From contig NZ_JAIQDI010000002.1 in NCBI RefSeq assembly GCF_020034665.1, forward strand, positions 310,001 through 374,000: a DNA stretch of 64,000 bases, written 5' to 3'. The position numbers were made by a program, and so were the translations under genes. Positions 55,010 through 64,000 of the stretch are shown one piece after another; position 1 is the first letter of the stretch; every line of letters starts with the position of its first letter. A model generated the notes under the pieces. It ran no database searches, had not been told where the DNA came from, and saw only the letters and a list, made by a program, of their open reading frames with translations. This DNA is from Niabella beijingensis (lineage in GTDB: Bacteria > Bacteroidota > Bacteroidia > Chitinophagales > Chitinophagaceae).

Positions 55010-56209
55010 ATGAAAAATTTGCTGAAAATTGGTTTAATGGTAATGCCCGTCCTCCTGTTTTCCCGCTGTGGCAAAGAACCCATTTATAATTATACCGATG
55101 GCAATGCGCCACCTCCTGCACAGGTTACCGATATAAAGGTGAAGCCCACACCGGGGGGCGGTATTATTACCTACAAGCTGCCGGTGGATGCCAGTCTTTC
55201 TTATATAAAAGCTGTATACGAAATACAGCCGGGCATAAAAGCAGAAACGAAATCATCCGTTTTTAAAGACACGCTTGTTGTTTCGGGTTTTGGGGATGTA
55301 AGCCCGCGGCAGATAGCGATCTACAGCGTTGGAAAAAATGAGAAAGAGTCGGCTCCCCTGACCGTTGATCTGGTGCCCCTTACACCTCCGGTAATGCTGG
55401 TGCAGCAATCCCTTAGCCTGGAGCCCACTTTCGGCGGTGTGCGGTTGAGATTTAAAAATCCCACCCGTGCGAATCTTGCCTTTACCTTATTGTATGACAC
55501 TACAGGAAGCGGGGCCTATAAAGAAATCAGTTCCTATTACAGCGCACTTGATTCGGGGACCTTTTCGGCAAGGGGATTTGATACGGTTTCAAAAAGGTTT
55601 GCAGTATATGTCCGGGACAGGTGGAATAACCGGTCGCCGCAGGTGGAGGAGGTTATAAAGCCTTTGTTTGAACAGTTTATTCCCAAGAATACCTGGAAGG
55701 CGATGTACCTGCCTACGGATACCTACCAGTATGTGGAGTCCTTTGACCTTCCGCATGTATACGATGGCCTCTGGGGAATCGGGAACTATAATATTTTCGC
55801 TACCGTACATACTTTGCAGATACCGCAATGGTTCACGATCGACCTGGGTAAAACCGTTACCGCCAGCCGTATGAAAGTGATGCATTATCATGAATCGCCT
55901 TATGCCGGCGCCAGCGTTAAACAGTTTGAGATCTGGGGATCCAATAACCCGCCGGCCAACGGCAGCTGGGACGACTGGAAGCTGCTGGGTAGTTTTGAGT
56001 TTATCAAACCTTCCGGGTTGCCGCAGGGCCAGATTACGGAAGAAGACCGGAGCTATTCCGTAGTAAATGGCGGCGATTTTGAATTTACCGGCGATCAGGG
56101 CGCTTTCCGGTACATCCGGTTCAAAACCATTGCCACCTATTCCAGCTCGGGGCCTATCGGTCAGATAGTCGTTCCCGAGATCAGTTTCTGGGGGAAAATA
56201 GAGCAATAA
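55010..56209 (+). CDS. DUF4959/DUF5000-type surface lipoprotein
   Basis: The ATG at 55010 starts a lipoprotein signal peptide (MKNLLKIGLMVMPVLLFSRC, lipobox FSRC); a frame beginning at 54983 overlaps the susD stop and lacks signal features. The 399-residue protein has a DUF4959-like domain (PPPAQVTDIKVKPTPGGGII, the fibronectin-type start), a central DUF5126-like part and a discoidin-like DUF5000 C terminus (WFTIDLGKTVTASRMKVMHY, VKQFEIWGSNNPPANGSWDD, RYIRFKTIATYSSSG). Proteins like this follow SusD and bind glycan at the cell surface. No enzyme motif is seen. Confidence 0.86.
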   Translation: MKNLLKIGLMVMPVLLFSRCGKEPIYNYTDGNAPPPAQVTDIKVKPTPGGGIITYKLPVDASLSYIKAVYEIQPGIKAETKSSVFKDTLVVSGFGDVSPRQIAIYSVGKNEKESAPLTVDLVPLTPPVMLVQQSLSLEPTFGGVRLRFKNPTRANLAFTLLYDTTGSGAYKEISSYYSALDSGTFSARGFDTVSKRFAVYVRDRWNNRSPQVEEVIKPLFEQFIPKNTWKAMYLPTDTYQYVESFDLPHVYDGLWGIGNYNIFATVHTLQIPQWFTIDLGKTVTASRMKVMHYHESPYAGASVKQFEIWGSNNPPANGSWDDWKLLGSFEFIKPSGLPQGQITEEDRSYSVVNGGDFEFTGDQGAFRYIRFKTIATYSSSGPIGQIVVPEISFWGKIEQ

Positions 56210-56233
56210 TTAGTATCATCAAAAAACGGATTC

Positions 56234-57331
56234 ATGAAGCAATCATTTTTATATATCCTGCTCATCGCATTGGGTTGTTCAAAAATGGACGACAGCTATA
56301 AAAACCTTATAGAACCGGGAGGCAGGGTGTACGTAGAAAAAGCAAAGGCGGTAGTACGACCCGGCTATAAAAAAGTAGAGATTGTATGGCCACGTGCCTC
56401 CGATCCTAATGTAAGCAGCGCGAAAGTATACTGGAACAATTACAGCGATTCTGTTTCAATAAATATCTCGCCCGGAGAAGATACGGTTCATGTGCCGGTT
56501 ACCGGATTACAGGAACAGTTTTACACATTTATCGTTAAAACCTTTGACAAAAACGGTAACAGTTCCGTACCGGTGGAAGTGAACGGGCGTGCCTACGGGG
56601 ATACTTACCTGGCGGCATTGACAAACCGTTTTATATCATCGGCCGCAGTGTGGGCAGGCATCTTAACCATTAACTGGGGGGCTGCTGCTGTTTATAACGG
56701 AGAAGTAGGGTTGCAGCTGATCTATAAAGATACCACCGGTGTTCAGCAAAAACTTTTCATCAGCAATACACAAACGGCAAGTGTGATCAGTGATTTTGCG
56801 GCAGATACCAGATTTGAGTATCGTTCTTTGTTTCTGGCAGATTCCAATGCTGTTGATACGATTTATAAGGCGTATAGTTTGGTCAGCGATATAAAACTTG
56901 ATAAAACAAAATGGAGCGTTGTCGCATTTTCTGACCAGCATGATGAGCCCGGCGGTGGCGCCGCTGCCGTGATTGACGGCACTTTTACTACCCGGTGGCA
57001 CACACAGGCTAATCCCACTGCCGCACCCTATCCGCATTGGGTGATTGTCGATATGAAATCTGAGCACAGCTTTACACGGTTTGGCGTTGAGCGGACGAAT
57101 AAAGACGCACCAGCAGGCGATCCCCGGGGGCCCAATACGTTTCAGGTACAGATCAGTAAAGACAATATTACCTGGACGGATCTGGGCATATTTAATTTTA
57201 ACAGGCTGGCAGATGGGGAACAATTTTTTCCCATTACGTCAACCGCTACGGGCAGGTATTTTAAATTTACAGGACTTACCGGTGAAGGGCCTTATATGGT
57301 ATTGGGTGAGATAAGCGCTTACGGTCTTTAA
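56234..57331 (+). CDS. DUF4998 plus discoidin (F5/8-type) surface lipoprotein
   Basis: A 365-residue lipoprotein (lipobox LGC, cysteine 15). Residues about 32-225 are DUF4998-like, two fibronectin-type repeats (RPGYKKVEIVWPRASDPNVS, SAKVYWNNYSDSV, TVHVPVTGLQEQFYTFIVKT). Residues about 233-363 form a discoidin fold: GGGAAAVIDGTFTTRWHTQA, PYPHWVIVDMKSEHSFTRFG, FQVQISKDNITWTDLGIF and TGRYFKFTGLTGEGPYMVLG. It is 24 bases after the previous gene and likely works with it in glycan binding. Confidence 0.87.
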   Translation: MKQSFLYILLIALGCSKMDDSYKNLIEPGGRVYVEKAKAVVRPGYKKVEIVWPRASDPNVSSAKVYWNNYSDSVSINISPGEDTVHVPVTGLQEQFYTFIVKTFDKNGNSSVPVEVNGRAYGDTYLAALTNRFISSAAVWAGILTINWGAAAVYNGEVGLQLIYKDTTGVQQKLFISNTQTASVISDFAADTRFEYRSLFLADSNAVDTIYKAYSLVSDIKLDKTKWSVVAFSDQHDEPGGGAAAVIDGTFTTRWHTQANPTAAPYPHWVIVDMKSEHSFTRFGVERTNKDAPAGDPRGPNTFQVQISKDNITWTDLGIFNFNRLADGEQFFPITSTATGRYFKFTGLTGEGPYMVLGEISAYGL

Positions 57332-57397
57332 CCAGGAGCCGGCCCCGGACCCATCTTGTAAATCATGAATCCCGGTGTACCGGGAAAAAATATACGG

Positions 57398-60172
57398 ATG
57401 AAACAGTATTATCTGAGCCTTCTTTTTCTGATGCTAAGTGTGCAGCCGCCTGCCGCGCAGGAAACAGCAGCGACCGTTCCGGTTCATTTAAGATGCGAAT
57501 ACGATATAAACCCGTTAGGTATCGATAAGCCGCAACCGCGGCTCAGCTGGCATATCGAAACGCCGGAAAGAAACTGGTACCAGGCCGCATATGAAATTGT
57601 CGTGGCTTCCGATTCAGTGGAGCTGTTAAACGGATCGCATGATCTATGGAGCAGCGGTAAAATAACATCAGATCAGAACATAGGGGTGCTTTATAACGGC
57701 GTGCATCTGAAGTCAGCAAACAACTGCTGGTGGAAAGTGAGGGTATGGGATAAAAAGGGCAATGTATCGGCATGGAGTGCCATCGCCTATTGGAAAATGG
57801 GGCTGCTCCGGGAAGGTGACTGGAAGGGCGGATGGATTGGCTCCGATATGGAGCTTACCGGCTACCAGCGCGGCCTGAAGGCGTTACCCGATTTTGATAT
57901 GGAAACGGAAAATAGCATGTGGCAGAGAGCCGACTCTATCAGGAAACACGTGCGTTTTGATGAAGAAGCTCCGGCAGTGTATATGCGCAGGGAATTTACC
58001 CATAGAAAAACTGTTAAAAGAGCTACGGCTTATATGTGCGGGCTGGGATATCATGAGTTGTATTTAAACGGACAGCGGGTATCAGATGAGCTGCTGAACC
58101 CTGCTTATACCGATTATCAGAAAAGAGTGCTGTATAACACATATAACGTAACATCATTGGTCAGACAGGGTCAAAATGCCATTGGAGTGATCCTGGGGAA
58201 CGGCTGGTACAATCCCATCGTACCTCATGGCTTGCGGTTTTATACGGCAGATTATATTAACACTCCCCGGTTATTGTTTCAGCTCTTCCTGGAATATACG
58301 GATGGCTCCTCAGCTGTTATAACCTCTGACAGGCATTGGAAATTTACTACAAAAGGTCCTGTCCGGTATAATGATATTCTGGGTGGTGAAACCTATGATG
58401 CCCGGCAGGAGATGCCCGGATGGAGCGCAACGGGTTTCCAGGATGCAGGGTGGAACCAGTGCCTCCCTGTTGACAAACCCCAGGGAAAAACAGTGGCCCA
58501 GCAGTTATCGCCAGTAACACGGCTCAGCTATCATCCTGCAACAGGGGTGGAAAAAACAGAAAGCGGTTACCGGTTCGACCTGGGCAGGGAATTGTGCGGC
58601 TGGGTGAAAATAAAATTAAAAGGCCGCGAAGGGCAGCGTATAAAAATCCAATACCTGGGTGCCGGCAGCCATACGCTGGGCCGTTACCAAACACATTATA
58701 TTATCCTGGACGGGAAAGGCGAAAAAGTAGTTGAACCACGATTTAGTTATAACGGGTTCCGTTACATCACCGTGGAGGGGATCGACTACACCCCCGCAGT
58801 CGATGATGTTGTTGGCGTTCTGGTAGCTACACGCCTGGAAAAAGCAGGAACATTTTCCTGCTCGAATGAGCGGCTCAATAGTATACAGGATATCTTCATC
58901 AATACAATCAATAATTATATTGTACATCTTCCCAATGATCCCACACGTGAAAAATCGGGATGGGTTCAGGATATACAGGGCGGTTTTGATGTCAATGCCT
59001 ATAATTTTAATGTGGCCGGGATGTACCGGAAATGGCAATATGACTTTAATGATATTGTACATTCAAACGGCTATGTTCCTCCCGTTGTACCCAGCCGGTT
59101 TGACGGCCCTACGATCAACGGTCCCTGGTGGGGCGGCATGATTATTTATAATACAGAAAAACTGTATGAATACTACCAGGACCTGGATATCGTTCGTGAT
59201 AGCTATGATGGAATGAAACGCTATCTGGGATATTTACAATCCATCTCCAAAGATCATATCGTTGAGTGGGGGCTGGGCGACTGGATGGAACCTTCCAGCG
59301 AAGGGGGACGGCCTACCTCCACCCCGGTTCCGTTAACCTCCACCATAGCGTTTTATCATTTTACAAAAAAAATGGCTGTGTTTGCCGGATTATTGCATCA
59401 ATCTTCCGATTCATTGTATTTTGAAAAGCAGGCACTTTCTATTAAGAAAAGCTATAACCGGCGTTTTCTCAATGCCCAGACCGGCCAATACGCGCTGGGG
59501 AGCCAGGCAGCACAATTAATGTCGCTTCATTTTGGACTGGTTCCCGATGATAAAAGAGAACTCGTGCTTCAAAAATTGAAAGAGGCGATTGCCCGGAAAA
59601 ACGGGCATTTGTCAACCGGGTTTGTGGCCACACCGGTGCTGCTGACCACATTGTGTGACCTGGGACTGGCGAACGAAGCGTATCAAATGGCAACAAAAGA
59701 AGACTATCCCGGCTGGATTGATATGATTTTTAATAAAGGCAATACAGTAATGAAAGAAAGCTGGGATGGGGGCCTGGTACAAATGCCTTCTCTTGCCGGT
59801 CCTGTTGGATATTGGTTTTTTCATTCGCTGGCGGGAATTCGTACCCTGCCCGGCACACCGGCATTTAAAAAGTTTATAATCAAACCACAACCGGTCGAAG
59901 GACTCACCTGGGTGTCTGCAACCTACCAATCCGTACGGGGTGAAATCAAATCGGCATGGAAAAAAGAAACAGCGGGTTTTCAATTGCAGATAAAGATACC
60001 GGCAAATACCACCGCTTTGGTATATCTTCCCGCTACCGCAGCAGATACTATTCTTGAAGACGGGAAAATAATAACAAACGACAGCAACTTCCCTGTCGAG
60101 GAAACAACCAGTACCGGAACGGTTATCAGACTGGGTTCGGGCAGTTATTCTTTTTTGGCAAAAAAACGCTAG
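57398..60172 (+). CDS. Alpha-L-rhamnosidase (GH78)
   Basis: The start at ATG 57398 begins a signal peptide (MKQYYLSLLFLMLSVQPPAA, cleavage near PAAQ); an ATG 11 codons earlier is less likely. The 924-residue enzyme has the GH78 layout: N-terminal beta-sandwich domains (LRCEYDINPLGIDKPQPRLS, YMRREFTHRKTVKRATAYMC, YHELYLNGQRVSDELLNPAY), an (alpha/alpha)6 barrel with the general acid E518 in DPTREKSGWVQDIQ, plus VEWGLGDWMEPSSEGG and EYYQDLDIVRDSYDG, and a C-terminal domain ending in YSFLAKKR. It releases L-rhamnose from non-reducing ends in the periplasm or at the surface. Confidence 0.95.
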   Translation: MKQYYLSLLFLMLSVQPPAAQETAATVPVHLRCEYDINPLGIDKPQPRLSWHIETPERNWYQAAYEIVVASDSVELLNGSHDLWSSGKITSDQNIGVLYNGVHLKSANNCWWKVRVWDKKGNVSAWSAIAYWKMGLLREGDWKGGWIGSDMELTGYQRGLKALPDFDMETENSMWQRADSIRKHVRFDEEAPAVYMRREFTHRKTVKRATAYMCGLGYHELYLNGQRVSDELLNPAYTDYQKRVLYNTYNVTSLVRQGQNAIGVILGNGWYNPIVPHGLRFYTADYINTPRLLFQLFLEYTDGSSAVITSDRHWKFTTKGPVRYNDILGGETYDARQEMPGWSATGFQDAGWNQCLPVDKPQGKTVAQQLSPVTRLSYHPATGVEKTESGYRFDLGRELCGWVKIKLKGREGQRIKIQYLGAGSHTLGRYQTHYIILDGKGEKVVEPRFSYNGFRYITVEGIDYTPAVDDVVGVLVATRLEKAGTFSCSNERLNSIQDIFINTINNYIVHLPNDPTREKSGWVQDIQGGFDVNAYNFNVAGMYRKWQYDFNDIVHSNGYVPPVVPSRFDGPTINGPWWGGMIIYNTEKLYEYYQDLDIVRDSYDGMKRYLGYLQSISKDHIVEWGLGDWMEPSSEGGRPTSTPVPLTSTIAFYHFTKKMAVFAGLLHQSSDSLYFEKQALSIKKSYNRRFLNAQTGQYALGSQAAQLMSLHFGLVPDDKRELVLQKLKEAIARKNGHLSTGFVATPVLLTTLCDLGLANEAYQMATKEDYPGWIDMIFNKGNTVMKESWDGGLVQMPSLAGPVGYWFFHSLAGIRTLPGTPAFKKFIIKPQPVEGLTWVSATYQSVRGEIKSAWKKETAGFQLQIKIPANTTALVYLPATAADTILEDGKIITNDSNFPVEETTSTGTVIRLGSGSYSFLAKKR

Positions 60173-60184
60173 AACACAACAGCA

Positions 60185-62017
60185 ATGCAAAACAGAAGAA
60201 AATTTATCAGAAATATTTCACTGGCAGGGCTGGCATGCGGAATGAGTCATCCTTATAGTGGTGTGCTCAAAAGCAACAGCCCGTTTTTATACCAGTCGCC
60301 GTTCCTGAAAATGGGCCTGGACAAGCGTTTTTTGCGGTTTGTACATTTTTCTACGGATAGTTTGGGTAAGTCGCATTTTCCCGTAAGTCCGTTAACGGAA
60401 ACCGCAACGGAAAATGCCCTGATCTATATCACCCGGCAAACCGGGAAGAGCATTGCTTATTATGTGGGAGCGGGTGCCGTTCCGGCATGGGAGCTTGTTT
60501 TTTCCGGTAAGGAAATAAAGATGCGCACGCGATTCGTACCCGGTGAGAGATCAGAACCGCTGCTGTTGCCTTTTTCACAAAAATTAAATCATTGTACTGC
60601 ACTCGGTCATTTTTCCGGTGAAAAACAGTTGTGGTTCCCCTGTATCCTGCATTTTCCGGGTATGGGCACTTTTCGTGTCCATTGTTCCGATCCTGCCGGC
60701 CGTCTGGGATATGACGGGCAGCTTACCGATAAACCGTTTGTCAATATTACCTTTCCTGCGGCGGATGGAAAAAATCCGGACATTACCTATACGCTGGAAT
60801 CAGTGGCTATCTATCCGGATTATGCCCCTGCAGCCAATAATGAACGGTACGACGGATTTAAAAAGAACTTTATAAATATTTTTCAATTGAGCCCGGGCTT
60901 TAAATTGCTGGCCAACAACACCACCAGTGACGCCTGTGCTTTTACAGTATTCCTTTATGCCGAAATGGCCCGGAAGACCCCGCTGCTGGCAGAAGGACTG
61001 CACGCGTTTGACCTGGTACGTACTACACTGGACCGGTACCTGGATGGGTTCCTGGGATATGGCATGGTTGGTAAGCCCAACTGGCACAGCAAGTACAATT
61101 CGTCGGATAGTTTTCCTTCGCTGATCATGGCGGCCTGCTACTATATACTGGAAACAAAGGATCAGGAATGGGCAAAAAAGAATTATGCAGGTATCTGTAA
61201 ATGGGCAGATGCGATGATTGCTACCGACCGGAATGGCGACGGCATCATCGAATACGGATATTCCGGCAACGCCGGCTCCTGGGATGGAGATACAAGACCG
61301 GCCAACTGGTGGGACACCATTGGGTTCGGACACGATGATGCCTATTCCAATGCACTGGCCTACCGGGCTTGCTCCCTGTTGGTTCAGGTAAGCGATCGCA
61401 TCGGGGAAACGGCTGGCGCCGGGCGTTACCGGGATTTCGCACAGAAGCTGAAGTCGAACTATTACGCCAATTTTTTTAATACAAAGACGGACGTACTGGC
61501 CGGATGGAAAAGCGCGGACGGAAAACTGCACGATTATTATTTCGTATTTGTAAACAGCGTAGCGATTTGTTATGGACTGATCGGGATACAACAGGGGAAA
61601 GCCATCATGACGGCACTGCTGAAAAAAATGAATGAGGTAGGATATACCAATTTCCGGCTGGGACTGCCGGGCAATCTTATCCCGGTCCGCCGGGAAGATT
61701 ATATTCATTTTGACCGGAGATGGGGGTATGGTAAGGACGAAGAAGGCCGGGATGGTTTCCAGATCTATGAAAACGGCGGAGCGACCGGCTGCTATGCCTA
61801 CTTTACCATCCAGGCACTGAAGCTGCTGGGCATGCAGGCGCAGGCGGATGCTATACTGAATCCGATGCTGGAAAGTTTCAGAAACGGCGATTTTGAAGGA
61901 AACTGTCCGGGCAGTACCATGACCAAAGACTGGAAAACCTGGAAGGGCGAATGCTGGGGGTATGAAGGGTTCCTGGTAGACAATTACCTCACGCTGCTGG
62001 CCGTGGTAAACGGATAA
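60185..62017 (+). CDS. Tat-exported six-hairpin glycosidase-like protein, family unassigned
   Basis: A 610-residue protein with a twin-arginine signal (NRRKFIRNISLAGLA). After a beta-rich N-terminal domain (about 35-250), residues 265-605 look like an (alpha/alpha)6 barrel: LDGFLGYGMVGKPNWHSKYN, WADAMIATDRNGDGIIEYGY, RPANWWDTIGFGHDDAYSNA and KGECWGYEGFLVDNYLTLLA. The aspartate and glutamate-rich loops fit an inverting glycosidase such as those near GH63, GH78 or GH116, but I cannot assign a family. It follows the rhamnosidase gene by 12 bases and precedes the beta-helix gene, so it probably cuts another linkage of the same substrate. Confidence 0.82.
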   Translation: MQNRRKFIRNISLAGLACGMSHPYSGVLKSNSPFLYQSPFLKMGLDKRFLRFVHFSTDSLGKSHFPVSPLTETATENALIYITRQTGKSIAYYVGAGAVPAWELVFSGKEIKMRTRFVPGERSEPLLLPFSQKLNHCTALGHFSGEKQLWFPCILHFPGMGTFRVHCSDPAGRLGYDGQLTDKPFVNITFPAADGKNPDITYTLESVAIYPDYAPAANNERYDGFKKNFINIFQLSPGFKLLANNTTSDACAFTVFLYAEMARKTPLLAEGLHAFDLVRTTLDRYLDGFLGYGMVGKPNWHSKYNSSDSFPSLIMAACYYILETKDQEWAKKNYAGICKWADAMIATDRNGDGIIEYGYSGNAGSWDGDTRPANWWDTIGFGHDDAYSNALAYRACSLLVQVSDRIGETAGAGRYRDFAQKLKSNYYANFFNTKTDVLAGWKSADGKLHDYYFVFVNSVAICYGLIGIQQGKAIMTALLKKMNEVGYTNFRLGLPGNLIPVRREDYIHFDRRWGYGKDEEGRDGFQIYENGGATGCYAYFTIQALKLLGMQAQADAILNPMLESFRNGDFEGNCPGSTMTKDWKTWKGECWGYEGFLVDNYLTLLAVVNG

Positions 62018-62068
62018 CACCATAGGTTTTGCAGCCGATCCTTTTTATAAACCTTAAAAAAACAAAAA

Positions 62069-63070
62069 ATGAAAAAGACGTATTTTGTTTGTATCAACCT
62101 GCTGGGTGCCCTATTGCTTGTTTTATCCTGCAGTAAATCCGGAGACCCCGGTCGGCGGAGCGCCGATTCCCTGCAACAGGCCATTGCTGCAAAAACCTCC
62201 GCAAATACGCTGCTGGCTGTTACACGGTATCTGGATGCACAGAACGGACCGGACGAGACCGCTGCTTTTCAAACCCTGATCAATCAGTCCACTTCCGGCG
62301 ACATCATTGTCATCCGGGCCGGGAATCATTATTTCACGGGAACCGTGCATGTGAATAAAAGCGGGCTGACCATAAGAGGGGAAAACAACGGTACGGATCC
62401 TACCAATTACCTGCGCAAAGCGCCGGCAGCACCCGGGCAGGGCGTTTCAGTAATTGATGTGGATGCCGGCATGCTGAACACCGTAATAGACTGGATCTAT
62501 ATCGACGGGGGGAATCTTCCGGAACCCAATATGCGGGTTTTCGGCAACCAGACAAAGATCTACAACAGTCATTTCCGTAACAGTGGCCACTCGGGTCTGC
62601 TCATACATAACGCAAACAACCTGTGGATCGAAGGTGTGAAAGCCTACTATAATTACATTGTCGGCATTTCGCAGTGGGCCAGCTCGGATAATACGATCAA
62701 GAACTCACAATGCTACGAAAACGGAGGAGAGGGGCTCACGATCGATGGCGGCTCACACAATTGTTTTGTAAACAATGTATGGTTTTATAAAAATAATAAA
62801 AACAACAGGGGGGTAGGTGCTATTGGTATCGATCAGGCAAATGGTGCCAATATTTTTAATTGCACCATCGACAGGACCTATGGGCATGCCATACGCTTTC
62901 AGAATAATTTAAACCAGCCGGATGATGGCTGTCAGGTGTATAACAATCAGATCACCAATAACAGCGGGTGTGCCATCAGCATCCGGCATCCGGCACTGGT
63001 AACGAACTTTGGCCAATGGGGCAATACATTTAGTGCAAATACCGGTGGCACTATGTGCACAGAGCCTTAA
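62069..63070 (+). CDS. Right-handed parallel beta-helix lipoprotein (pectate lyase-like fold)
   Basis: A 333-residue lipoprotein (lipobox LSC, cysteine 21). After the anchor, residues about 55-330 show repeated beta-helix turns: GDIIVIRAGNHYFTGTVHV, NKSGLTIRGENNG, RVFGNQTKIYNSHFRNSG, HSGLLIHNANNLWIEGVK, NYIVGISQWASSDNTIKNSQ and GGEGLTIDGGSHNCFVNN. The pattern GNHYFTGTVHVNKSGLTIRG is typical of pectin-lyase-fold proteins. A catalytic residue set is not evident, so it may be a lyase, hydrolase or glycan-binding protein. It sits in the locus next to the glycosidases. Confidence 0.85.
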   Translation: MKKTYFVCINLLGALLLVLSCSKSGDPGRRSADSLQQAIAAKTSANTLLAVTRYLDAQNGPDETAAFQTLINQSTSGDIIVIRAGNHYFTGTVHVNKSGLTIRGENNGTDPTNYLRKAPAAPGQGVSVIDVDAGMLNTVIDWIYIDGGNLPEPNMRVFGNQTKIYNSHFRNSGHSGLLIHNANNLWIEGVKAYYNYIVGISQWASSDNTIKNSQCYENGGEGLTIDGGSHNCFVNNVWFYKNNKNNRGVGAIGIDQANGANIFNCTIDRTYGHAIRFQNNLNQPDDGCQVYNNQITNNSGCAISIRHPALVTNFGQWGNTFSANTGGTMCTEP

Positions 63071-63199
63071 ACGCCGGAATAACTTCCTTGTTTGTTCATC
63101 GGTGCATGATGGTACAGGACAGGCAGAAGCTGCCTTTCGGATAACTTCGGTGTAATACCCAGGTAATTATTACAGCCGCCCGGGCTGAACCCTTTACAA

Positions 63200-64000
63200 A
63201 TGAACCGGAAAAAACGATTGGAACCGATCAGGAAAAAAGGCATTGCACTGTTATTGGTTAGTTGCTTTCTTTTTCCATGTGCTGCAGCGCAAACGGAACG
63301 AGCTGCGCTGATCCCGCTACCCCGTGAGCTGAGCTGGAAAAATGAAGCGTTTGATATTTCACGGGCCGCAGCTGTTTATATATCGTCCGACAGCCTGGAG
63401 CCGTTGCTGGCTCAATTTTTACCCGCCGGACTGAAACAGCTTCCTGTAAAAAAGACGGTTCCGGGCAGGCTTGCAGACCGGTCTGTTTATATAGCGCTGG
63501 AGAACGTGCAGGAGCCTGCTTGCCCGGAAGAGGGGTACCGGTTGACCGTATCGGCTGCAAACATATTGCTTAAAGCCAATACACTGCATGGTATCTTTAA
63601 CGGGTTGCAGACCCTCGTTCAATTGCTGAAAGGAAACAAAATCGCCGGCTGCGATGTCAGCGATTATCCGGCCTTCTCCTGGCGGGGATATATGGTGGAT
63701 GTGGGACGTAACTTCCAGTCGGTAGACCAGCTAAAACAGCAGATCGACATGATGGCCCGGTATAAGATGAATGTCTTTCACTTTCATCTCACCGAACATG
63801 CTGCCTGGCGACTTCAGGTAAAACGCTATCCGCAGCTGACGAGCGCGGCACACATGACGCGGGATAAGGGCCGGTTTTATACTGTGGAAGCCATAAAAGA
63901 ACTGATCACTTACTGCCGGCAGCGGTTTATAACACTGGTGCCGGAAATAGATATGCCTGGTCATAGTGACGCATTTACCCGGGCCACCGGGTACAATATG
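63200..64000 (+). CDS. Beta-N-acetylhexosaminidase (GH20), N-terminal part (cut by window end)
   Basis: From ATG 63200 the frame is open for 267 codons to the window edge. It has a signal peptide (hydrophobic residues 14-28, cleavage near AAAQ), a GH20b-type N-terminal domain (IPLPRELSWKNEAF, EEGYRLTVSAANILLKANTL, HGIFNGLQTLVQLLKGN), then the catalytic barrel start FSWRGYMVDVGRNF, YKMNVFHFHLTE and LVPEIDMPGHSDAF. The catalytic Asp-Glu pair would lie beyond the window. It would release terminal GlcNAc or GalNAc. The position usually reading HLTDDxGW is HLTEHAAW here. It is the last gene seen in the locus. Confidence 0.93.
   Translation, partial: MNRKKRLEPIRKKGIALLLVSCFLFPCAAAQTERAALIPLPRELSWKNEAFDISRAAAVYISSDSLEPLLAQFLPAGLKQLPVKKTVPGRLADRSVYIALENVQEPACPEEGYRLTVSAANILLKANTLHGIFNGLQTLVQLLKGNKIAGCDVSDYPAFSWRGYMVDVGRNFQSVDQLKQQIDMMARYKMNVFHFHLTEHAAWRLQVKRYPQLTSAAHMTRDKGRFYTVEAIKELITYCRQRFITLVPEIDMPGHSDAFTRATGYNM

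Noticed and set aside
60800..62023. A 407-codon open frame on the minus strand
   Set aside because: It lies wholly opposite the glycosidase-like gene, has no signal or domain pattern, and its residues are what the opposite-strand codon usage would give.

Overview
The window looks like a chromosomal segment from a Bacteroidota bacterium, most likely a member of the Chitinophagaceae (a Niabella- or Chitinophaga-like genome; the family placement is inference). The reasons are four SusC/SusD pairs, lipoproteins with Bacteroidota-type lipoboxes, promoters with the Bacteroidota -7 box TAnnTTTG, an ECF sigma factor with a FecR anti-sigma, and families common in this phylum (DUF3467, DUF3810, DUF1735, DUF4959/DUF5000). 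I saw no rRNA, tRNA, insertion sequence, prophage or CRISPR array.

Region 1 (1-14.9 kb) holds three successive SusC/SusD-type outer-membrane import systems, all on the plus strand and with no degradative enzyme beside them: (a) the end of a SusC, a SusD and an AT-rich DUF1735-like lipoprotein; (b) SusC, SusD, a DUF5012-like lipoprotein and a small lipid-binding-type lipoprotein, an order that resembles the characterised Bacteroides BT2264-2261 peptide importer; (c) a minimal SusC-SusD pair. Each system is separated by an AT-rich promoter region or a terminator. The SusC genes of (b) and (c) share an almost conserved N-terminal domain but have divergent barrels.

Region 2 (15-47.5 kb) is a mixed core-genome stretch of short, independently oriented genes: DUF3467, an ankyrin protein, a DUF2157 membrane protein, a phosphodiester glycosidase, atpG (ATP synthase gamma, standing alone), scpB, lysA, ychF, a fused SpmA/SpmB-like membrane protein, an MpaB-like oxygenase, PaiB coupled to a JAMM-like lipoprotein, a VIT1-type transporter, a methionine aminotransferase, an HD hydrolase, an M20 amidohydrolase, GNAT enzymes, a DUF3810 protein, a 5'-nucleotidase, cinA, a DUF1080 lipoprotein, an MFS exporter, a deoxynucleoside kinase, folK, sppA, an ABC-2 permease and queG. 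Its intergenic regions hold several repeats: a 15-copy 7-bp tandem array between ychF and the SpmAB-like gene, a perfect 28-bp direct repeat, and three degenerate ~145-bp tandem units.

Region 3 (47.6 kb to the end) is a polysaccharide-utilisation locus on the plus strand: ECF sigma factor, FecR anti-sigma, a SusC with an N-terminal STN signalling domain, SusD, two discoidin-type surface lipoproteins, a GH78 alpha-L-rhamnosidase, a Tat-exported six-hairpin glycosidase-like protein, a parallel beta-helix lipoprotein and the start of a GH20 beta-hexosaminidase cut by the window edge. The likely logic is that substrate binding at the STN-SusC is relayed to FecR and the sigma factor, which activates the locus; the enzymes suggest a glycan containing rhamnose and N-acetylhexosamine.

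The least explained items are a lipoprotein with a possible caspase-like His/Cys pair (22.7 kb), the PaiB-coupled JAMM-like lipoprotein (28.0 kb), the unassigned Tat-exported glycosidase-like protein (60.2 kb), and the intergenic repeats.
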